64,000 bases of DNA, from the NCBI RefSeq assembly GCF_000317225.1, contig NZ_AJLL01000028.1, positions 1 to 64,000 on the forward strand. The letters run 5' to 3'. Position numbers and translations under genes: made by a program. Below are positions 63,852 to 64,000 of the stretch, piece after piece (positions within the stretch are counted from its first letter, which is position 1; each line of letters begins with the position of its first letter). The notes under the pieces are model-generated. The model saw only the letters and a list, made by a program, of their open reading frames with translations, ran no database searches and was not told the DNA's origin. The stretch comes from Fischerella thermalis PCC 7521. Lineage in GTDB: Bacteria; Cyanobacteriota; Cyanobacteriia; Cyanobacteriales; Nostocaceae.

Positions 63852-64000
63852 ATGCTAAGTGTAGCTTACTTTGTCTCTCATCCAATTCAGTATCAGGCTC
63901 CTTTATTGCGGCTTGTTGCTGCCGATCCAGAAATCGATTTGAAAGTTTTTTTCTACAGTGATTTTTCTTTAAAGGCTTATCAAGATGAAGGATTTGGGCG
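63852..64000 (+). CDS. glycosyltransferase, 5' part only
   Basis: The window ends inside this gene. The first 49 codons read MLSVAYFVSHPIQYQAPLLRLVAADPEIDLKVFF, which is the usual N terminus of GT4-type enzymes that begin with a SHPIQYQAPL block. The ATG at 63852 is the first start after a 163-base gap. The 3' end lies beyond 64000. Confidence 0.8.
   Translation, partial: MLSVAYFVSHPIQYQAPLLRLVAADPEIDLKVFFYSDFSLKAYQDEGFG

Overview
The window looks like the chromosome of a filamentous, probably heterocyst-forming cyanobacterium (Nostocales). HIP1-type GCGATCGC octamers are frequent. There is a flv1/flv3 flavodiiron pair, a c6-like cytochrome, a FurA with the cyanobacterial CVRC/CPKC cysteine pairs next to a SigC-type sigma factor, large STAND ATPases with WD40 propellers, and many short dispersed repeats of the TTGGTAA and CCCCTCTCC kinds. 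The species cannot be named from the sequence alone.

Region 1 (1-12.8 kb) is mostly housekeeping and regulation. It holds a DICT-GAF histidine kinase divergent from cobN (cobaltochelatase), a peptidoglycan-binding-repeat protein convergent with furA, then sigC, gpsA, lipA and a tRNA-Pro(CGG). The order PG-binding protein > < furA < sigC matches the alr1690-furA-sigC arrangement of Anabaena PCC 7120, where read-through from alr1690 gives an antisense RNA to furA.

Region 2 (12.8-31.1 kb) is accessory. It contains a 1489-residue protein with an N-terminal helical domain, a nuclease-like domain, NACHT, pentapeptide repeats and 14 WD40 repeats. It also contains a cupin protein, small unknown and membrane proteins, a zinc amidase, an intact Fe-S PD-(D/E)XK nuclease, a GNAT enzyme, RecJ, a second ATPase-WD40-TPR protein and a lumenal thioredoxin-like protein. 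Dispersed repeats are dense here, and three genes in the window (cobN, recJ, the ATPase-WD40 gene) carry such repeats in frame.

Region 3 (31.4-40.1 kb) contains flv1 and flv3 separated by a purine/pyrimidine-strand tandem repeat block, a decayed histidine-kinase remnant, a TetR regulator, small membrane proteins, a coiled-coil protein, a c6-like cytochrome and an aldo/keto reductase.

Region 4 (40.1-64 kb) is a surface-polysaccharide cluster. A Wzc-type tyrosine autokinase lies divergent, across a 1.9-kb AT-rich gap, from a long plus-strand series: glycosyltransferases, a Wzm/Wzt ABC exporter, a WbpD/WbpB/WbpE-like set for a 2,3-diamino sugar acid, and a second acyltransferase/epimerase/aminotransferase set. 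These are followed by a 1008-residue DUF4082/Ig/N,N-dimethylformamidase-like protein, an exported protein and more glycosyltransferases, the last cut by the window edge. The likely product is an exported lipopolysaccharide O-chain or exopolysaccharide containing amino sugars.
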